Assembly: GCF_034669705.1 (NCBI RefSeq)
Contig: NZ_JAXMOR010000003.1
Location: 1-64,000, forward strand
DNA length: 64,000 nucleotides
Direction: 5' to 3'
Source of the DNA: Marinovum sp034669705
Lineage (GTDB): Bacteria; Pseudomonadota; Alphaproteobacteria; Rhodobacterales; Rhodobacteraceae
Part shown: in pieces, positions 59,798 through 64,000 of the stretch
Layout: each line of letters opens with the position of its first letter
Numbering within the stretch: position 1 is the first letter of the stretch
Notes under the pieces: model-generated
Seen by the model: the letters and a program-made list of their open reading frames with translations, nothing else
Database searches by the model: none
What the model was told of the DNA's origin: nothing
Program-made: the position numbers and the translations under genes

Positions 59798-62053
59798 ATG
59801 CCGAAAGCCAAGATCACCCGCGAAGAGGCTCTGGCCTATCACCTCGAGCCGACACCGGGCAAATTCGAGATCACGCCCTCGGTGCCGATGACCACCCAGC
59901 GCGATCTGAGCCTTGCCTATTCGCCGGGCGTCGCCGTGCCCTGCGAGGAGATCGCCGCCAATCCCGAGCTGGCCTATGATTACACCAACAAGGGCAACCT
60001 CGTCGCGGTGATCTCGAACGGCACCGCGGTGCTGGGGCTGGGCAATCTCGGCGCGCTGGGTTCCAAGCCGGTGATGGAGGGCAAGGCGGTGCTCTTCAAG
60101 CGGTTTGCCGACGTCAATTCGATCGACATCGAGCTCGACACCGAAGACCCCGAGGCCTTCTGCAACGCGGTGCGGCTGATGGGGCCGACCTTCGGCGGCA
60201 TCAACCTCGAAGACATCAAGGCACCAGAGTGTTTCATCATCGAGCAGCGGCTCAAGGAAGAGATGGACATTCCGGTCTTCCACGACGACCAGCACGGCAC
60301 GGCGGTAATCTGTGCCGCCGGTCTGATCAATGCGCTGCATCTGTCGGGCAAGAAGATCGAGGATTGCCGCATCGTGCTGAACGGCGCGGGTGCGGCGGGG
60401 ATCGCCTGTCTCGAGCTGGTCAAGAGCATGGGCGCGCAGCAGGACAACTGCATCATGTGCGACACCAAGGGGGTGATCTACCAGGGCCGCACCGAGGGCA
60501 TGAACCAGTGGAAATCGGCACATGCGGCGCGGACCGATCTGCGCACGCTGGAAGAGGCGATGAAGGGGGCGGATGTCTTCCTCGGGGTTTCCGCCAAGGG
60601 CGCGGTGACCCAGGAGATGGTGTCGTCGATGGCGGAAAACCCGGTGATCTTTGCCATGGCGAACCCCGATCCCGAGATCACGCCGGAAGAGGCGCATGAG
60701 GTGCGTGCCGATGCCATCGTTGCCACCGGGCGCAGCGATTATCCCAATCAGGTCAACAACGTGTTGGGGTTTCCGTACCTGTTTCGCGGGGCGCTCGATA
60801 TCCATGCCCGGGCGATCAACGACGAGATGAAGATCGCCTGCGCCGAGGCGCTGGCCGAACTGGCGCGCGAGGATGTGCCCGACGAGGTGGCGCTGGCCTA
60901 TGGCAAGAACCTGACCTTCGGGCGCGATTACATCATCCCGACGCCGTTTGACCCGCGGCTGATCCACCGCATCCCGCCCGCCGTCGCCAGAGCCGGCATG
61001 GACACCGGCGCCGCGCGGCGGCCGATCGTCGACATGGAGGCCTACGAGCTGTCGCTCAAGTCGCGGCTGGACCCGACCGCATCGATCCTGCGCGGCATCA
61101 ACGCCCGGGCACGGGCCAATCAGGCGCGGATGATCTTTGCCGAGGGCGACGATCCCCGGGTGCTGCGCGCGGCGGTGATGTACCAACGCAACGGGCTGGG
61201 CAAGGCGCTGGTGGTCGGCCGCGAGGACGACGTCAAGGCCAAGCTGCAGGCCGCCGGCATGGCCGACGCGGCGCGTGAGCTCGAGATCATCAACGCCGCC
61301 AACACCCGCCATCTCGAAACCTACAAGGACTTCCTTTACAGCCGCTTGCAGCGCAAGGGCCATGACGAGAAGGACATCCATCGGCTGGCGGCGCGCGATC
61401 GGCATGTCTTTGCCGCGCTGATGCTGGCGCATGGGCATGGCGACGGTCTGATCACCGGCGCGACCCGCAAATCGGCGCATGTGCTGGAGCGGATGAACTA
61501 TGTCTTCGACGCCGATGCCGAACATGGTGCGGTGGGGGTCACCGCGCTGCTGCACAAGGGCCGGATCGTGCTGATCAGCGACACGCTGGTGCAGGAATGG
61601 CCTGACGAGCATGACCTCGCCACCATCGCCGAACGCTCGGCCGATGTGGCGCGGCACCTGGGGCTGGAGCCGCGGGTGGCCTTTGTCAGCTTCTCGACCT
61701 TTGGCTATCCGGTATCCGAGCGCGCCACCAAGATGCATCTGGCGCCCAAAGTGCTGGACGCGCGCGGCGTGAGCTTTGAATACGAGGGCGAGATGACGGT
61801 GGATGTGGCACTGAACGCGCAGGCGCAGAAGGCCTATCCATTCTCACGGCTGACCGGCCCGGCCAACATTCTGGTGGTGCCGGCGCGGCATTCGGCCTCG
61901 ATCTCGACCAAGCTGATGCAGGAGATGGCGGGGGCGACGGTGATTGGCCCGATCCTCGCCGGCGTCGACAAATCGATCCAGATCTGTTCGTCTGTGTCGA
62001 CGGCCAACGATATTCTCAACATGGCGGTGCTGGCTGCGTGTAAGGTGGGGTGA
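59798..62053 (+). CDS. maeB: NADP-dependent malic enzyme with phosphotransacetylase-like domain
   Basis: A 751-residue bifunctional-architecture protein. The malic enzyme part (about residues 1-425) has QRDLSLAYSPGVAVPCEEI, HDDQHGTAVICAAGLINAL and the NADP-binding LNGAGAAGIACLELV. The C-terminal 320 residues (from about 430) form a PTA-like domain (ARMIFAEGDDPRVLRAAVMY; DGLITGATRKSAHVLERM), which in MaeB is regulatory rather than catalytic. It decarboxylates malate to pyruvate, supplying NADPH. Preceded by GAGGGAGG 10 nt upstream. Confidence 0.95.
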   Translation: MPKAKITREEALAYHLEPTPGKFEITPSVPMTTQRDLSLAYSPGVAVPCEEIAANPELAYDYTNKGNLVAVISNGTAVLGLGNLGALGSKPVMEGKAVLFKRFADVNSIDIELDTEDPEAFCNAVRLMGPTFGGINLEDIKAPECFIIEQRLKEEMDIPVFHDDQHGTAVICAAGLINALHLSGKKIEDCRIVLNGAGAAGIACLELVKSMGAQQDNCIMCDTKGVIYQGRTEGMNQWKSAHAARTDLRTLEEAMKGADVFLGVSAKGAVTQEMVSSMAENPVIFAMANPDPEITPEEAHEVRADAIVATGRSDYPNQVNNVLGFPYLFRGALDIHARAINDEMKIACAEALAELAREDVPDEVALAYGKNLTFGRDYIIPTPFDPRLIHRIPPAVARAGMDTGAARRPIVDMEAYELSLKSRLDPTASILRGINARARANQARMIFAEGDDPRVLRAAVMYQRNGLGKALVVGREDDVKAKLQAAGMADAARELEIINAANTRHLETYKDFLYSRLQRKGHDEKDIHRLAARDRHVFAALMLAHGHGDGLITGATRKSAHVLERMNYVFDADAEHGAVGVTALLHKGRIVLISDTLVQEWPDEHDLATIAERSADVARHLGLEPRVAFVSFSTFGYPVSERATKMHLAPKVLDARGVSFEYEGEMTVDVALNAQAQKAYPFSRLTGPANILVVPARHSASISTKLMQEMAGATVIGPILAGVDKSIQICSSVSTANDILNMAVLAACKVG

Positions 62054-62065
62054 GCGGGCGCCCCG

Positions 62066-62088
62066 GAAATCCTCCGGTGGAGGATTTC
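62066..62088. repeat. Perfect 10-bp inverted repeat downstream of maeB
   Basis: GAAATCCTCC (62066-62075), 3-nt loop, GGAGGATTTC (62079-62088). Just outside are complementary GGGCG (62056-62060) and CGCCC (62088-62092), extending the structure. No U-tract follows; it may still act as the maeB terminator with Rho, or be one copy of a dispersed intergenic palindrome. A second palindromic motif, CCTCCGGCGGGAG, is at 62218-62230. Confidence 0.6.
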
Positions 62089-62258
62089 GCCCGTGAATGG
62101 TCGGAGCCCCGGGGTTGATTGAACGGGCGGTGCCCCGTGTGGTGACCGAACGGGAGGCTTCTCAGGCTCGCTCACCGCGACACGGCCAGCCTCGGCGGTC
62201 TTGGCCGGCTGCAGGAGCCTCCGGCGGGAGTTTGCCGGGCAAGATGAAGGGGAGCGGC

Positions 62259-63131
62259 GTGACCATTTTCAATCTCGGCTCGATCAATGCCGACCTGTTC
62301 TATCAGCTGCCACATCTGCCGGCACCGGGTGAGACGCTGGCCTCGACCGGCTTTCACCGCGGCTTGGGCGGCAAGGGCGCCAACATGTCGGTGGCGGCGG
62401 CGCGGGCGGCGGCGCATGTGATGCATATCGGCGCGGTCGGGGCCGACGGGCGCTGGGCCGTCGAGCGGCTGCTGGAATACGGGGTCGATACCCGCAATAT
62501 TTCCGAGCTCGGGGCCACCACCGGCCATGCGATCATCCTGATCGATGCGGCCGGCGAGAACCAGATCGTGCTCTATCCCGGGGCCAACGTGGCGCTGGGG
62601 CAGGGACAGGTGACGGCGGCGCTGGGCGCGGCCACGCCCTCTGACAGCCTGATGATGCAGAACGAGACCAACCTTCAGAGTTTTGCCGCCGGGCTTGGCC
62701 GGCAGAAGGGGATGCGGGTGGTCTATGCCGCCGCGCCATTCGATGCCGATGCGGTGGGGGCGGTGATCGACCGGATCGACCTTCTGGTGCTCAATAAGGT
62801 CGAGGCGGCGCAGCTGACCGCGGCGCTGGGGCAGCCGCTGGACGGGCTGGGGGTGGCCGATATCGTGGTGACGCTGGGGGCCGAGGGCTGCCGGCATCTC
62901 GATGCGCGGGCTGGTTTGGACCGGCACTATCCCGGCGTCGAGGTCGAAGCGGTGGACACCACCGGCGCGGGCGACACCTTTACCGGCTATCTGGTGGCCG
63001 GGCTCGACCGCGGCATGCCGATGGAGCAGGCGATCGCCCGGGCCCAGCGGGCCGCGGCGCTGATGGTGACGCGGCAAGGCACTGCCGACGTGATCCCCGA
63101 TCTCAAGGATCTCGAGGCGTTTCGCGCCTGA
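62259..63131 (+). CDS. PfkB-family sugar kinase (ribokinase-like)
   Basis: A 290-residue kinase. The N-terminal sugar-binding part has GSINADLFYQLP and GGKGAN (residues 37-42); the C-terminal ATP/anion-hole motif DTTGAGDTFTG has the catalytic Asp239. The sequence resembles ribokinase most, but substrate within the PfkB family cannot be fixed from sequence. The GTG at 62259 has AAGGGGAG just upstream, which would lie inside the coding sequence if the earlier ATG at 62244 were used. Its stop abuts the msrA stop. Confidence 0.9.
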   Translation: MTIFNLGSINADLFYQLPHLPAPGETLASTGFHRGLGGKGANMSVAAARAAAHVMHIGAVGADGRWAVERLLEYGVDTRNISELGATTGHAIILIDAAGENQIVLYPGANVALGQGQVTAALGAATPSDSLMMQNETNLQSFAAGLGRQKGMRVVYAAAPFDADAVGAVIDRIDLLVLNKVEAAQLTAALGQPLDGLGVADIVVTLGAEGCRHLDARAGLDRHYPGVEVEAVDTTGAGDTFTGYLVAGLDRGMPMEQAIARAQRAAALMVTRQGTADVIPDLKDLEAFRA

Positions 63132-63794
63132 TCAGCCGCCGACAAAGGGCGCATCGGCCCCCCAGAGCGCGCGCACCCGGTCATCGCGGCCACAGGCCTG
63201 GCGATAGCGCTTGTAGGCATCGGCGCGCGAGATATAGCCGAAGCGGGTGAGCGTCGAGGCTTGCGACTTGTAGTAATCCTGGTGAAACTCTTCGGCCTCG
63301 TAGAACGGCGCCGCGTCGAGCACCGGGGTGACGACGTCGCGGCCAAGCTGCGCCTCTGCCGCGGCCTTTGCAGCCTCGGCCTCGGCGCGGGCCTTGGCGT
63401 CGCCGGCGAAGATCGCGGTGCGGTAGCTCTCGCCACGGTCGCAGAACTGGCCTCCGGCGTCGGTGGGATCGACTGAGCGAAAGAACAGGTCGAGCAGCTG
63501 CGCCCGGCTGACCTGCGCCGGATCATAGCGGATCTGCACCGCCTCGTAATGGCCGGTGCCGCCACCGGTGACCTGCTTGTAGGTCGGGTTGGCCCGGGTG
63601 CCGCCGGTATAGCCGCTGATCACCTCGTCGACGCCTTTGACCTTTTCGAAATCGGCCTCGACGCACCAGAAACAGCCGCCGGCGACGGTCAGCACCTCAA
63701 GCGGCGCGGCGCGCGTCTGGCCCGACTGGGCAATCAGGCCGAGGGTGATCAGAACCGCCATCAGCGTGGGTTTCAGGGATGGGACAGGGAACAT
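63132..63794 (-). CDS. msrA: Peptide methionine-S-sulfoxide reductase MsrA, secreted form
   Basis: A 220-residue MsrA. An N-terminal signal peptide (about residues 1-29, ending GQTRAA) precedes the catalytic GGCFWC (Cys41 and Cys44). Other family blocks are GVDEVISGYTGGTRANPTYKQVTGGGTGHYEAVQI and the QDYYKSQ near the end. Periplasmic MsrA repairs oxidised exported proteins. The ATG at 63794 has a full AGGAGG; a longer frame to 63833 is unlikely. Its stop and the pfkB-type stop share the palindrome TGATCA. Confidence 0.94.
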   Translation of the reverse strand: MFPVPSLKPTLMAVLITLGLIAQSGQTRAAPLEVLTVAGGCFWCVEADFEKVKGVDEVISGYTGGTRANPTYKQVTGGGTGHYEAVQIRYDPAQVSRAQLLDLFFRSVDPTDAGGQFCDRGESYRTAIFAGDAKARAEAEAAKAAAEAQLGRDVVTPVLDAAPFYEAEEFHQDYYKSQASTLTRFGYISRADAYKRYRQACGRDDRVRALWGADAPFVGG

Positions 63795-63995
63795 GGGCAA
63801 TACCTCCTGTCCCGAGCCTCCTGCAAAAGCCACGTCGGTCGCAAGCGCCGCCGCCCGCTGTCACGCAGAGGTGAGCCGGCGTGACCCCGGAGGGCAGAAG
63901 AAACTTGCCGCCCGGTGAAACTCTCGCGACGCGGGCCACGTAGCTTCTCTCGCCGGACATGATCCGGACGTGATAATCTACAGGGAGGTCTCTTG

Positions 63996-64000
63996 ATGAC
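63996..64000 (+). CDS. Start of an unidentified gene cut by the window edge
   Basis: ATG at 63996 lies 6 nt after a strong AGGGAGGT (63982-63989). Only the first codon and two bases are inside the window, so the product is unknown. Upstream are an inverted repeat GTCACGC (63860-63866) / GCGTGAC (63879-63885) and a -10-like GATAAT at 63972, which may be its control region. Confidence 0.5.

Overview
The window is a high-GC alphaproteobacterial chromosome segment, most likely from a Rhodobacteraceae (Roseobacter/Rhodobacter group) species. The pointers are the flaF/flbT flagellin regulators, the small separate rod-binding protein, a motE/DUF6468 stator cluster, the Tim44-like protein next to mltA and fxsA/secB, and the rho-mnmE-mnmG-rsmG-parA-parB block with perfect parS sites. 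I see no insertion sequence, prophage, CRISPR array, tRNA or rRNA gene. Gene density is very high, with many ATGA or TGATG overlaps.

Region 1 (1-30129) is a nearly complete flagellar gene cluster in opposing blocks. It opens with a long reading frame on the minus strand, open from 1964 to the left edge, read as fliK; it contains a (Pro-Gln)n tract made by a 6-bp tandem repeat. Then come a rod-binding protein, a FlgN-like chaperone, flagellin, flaF, flbT and a DUF1217 protein. fliI stands alone on the minus strand, divergent from flgB-flgC-fliE-fliQ-flgF-flgG-flgA-flgH-fliL2. A minus-strand operon runs fliL-DUF6468-motE-motA-(695-aa periplasmic protein)-flhA-fliR-flhB-(FliJ-like). fliF-fliH-fliN-fliP lies on the plus strand, and flgE-flgK-flgL-flgI plus motB on the minus strand. 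Six flagellar promoter regions carry a TTA-type inverted or direct pair with exact 7-bp spacing, which resembles CtrA boxes. fliG, fliM, flgD and the flagellar regulators are not in the window.

Region 2 (30339-39204) is a surface polysaccharide block: yjbH and yjbF, a FlaA1/CapD-type nucleotide-sugar dehydratase, an initiating-type sugar transferase, an NAD-dependent epimerase, a Wza-type export lipoprotein, and then an MFS transporter.

Region 3 (39188-45388) holds housekeeping genes: smr, mltA, a Tim44-domain protein, fxsA, secB, dnaQ, coaE, aroE and maf. Region 4 (45389-45935) is the only long gene-free stretch. It is AT-rich with near-consensus DnaA boxes and a perfect IHF consensus, so I propose it as a candidate oriC. 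Region 5 (45936-56948) has rho, mnmE, mnmG, rsmG, parA and parB with two perfect 16-bp parS sites, then hemW-rdgB-rph divergent from hrcA-grpE, which ends in a strong terminator. Region 6 (57003-64000) has mutS, maeB (malic enzyme with a phosphotransacetylase-like domain), a PfkB sugar kinase, a secreted msrA, and the first codons of one more gene.

The most interesting unexplained material is the stator-linked accessory set (695-aa AMIN/TPR-like periplasmic protein, DUF6468 protein, MotE, two different FliL proteins), the FliK dipeptide tract, the shared CtrA-like boxes, and the candidate origin with parS sites built into the mnmG start and the rsmG coding sequence.
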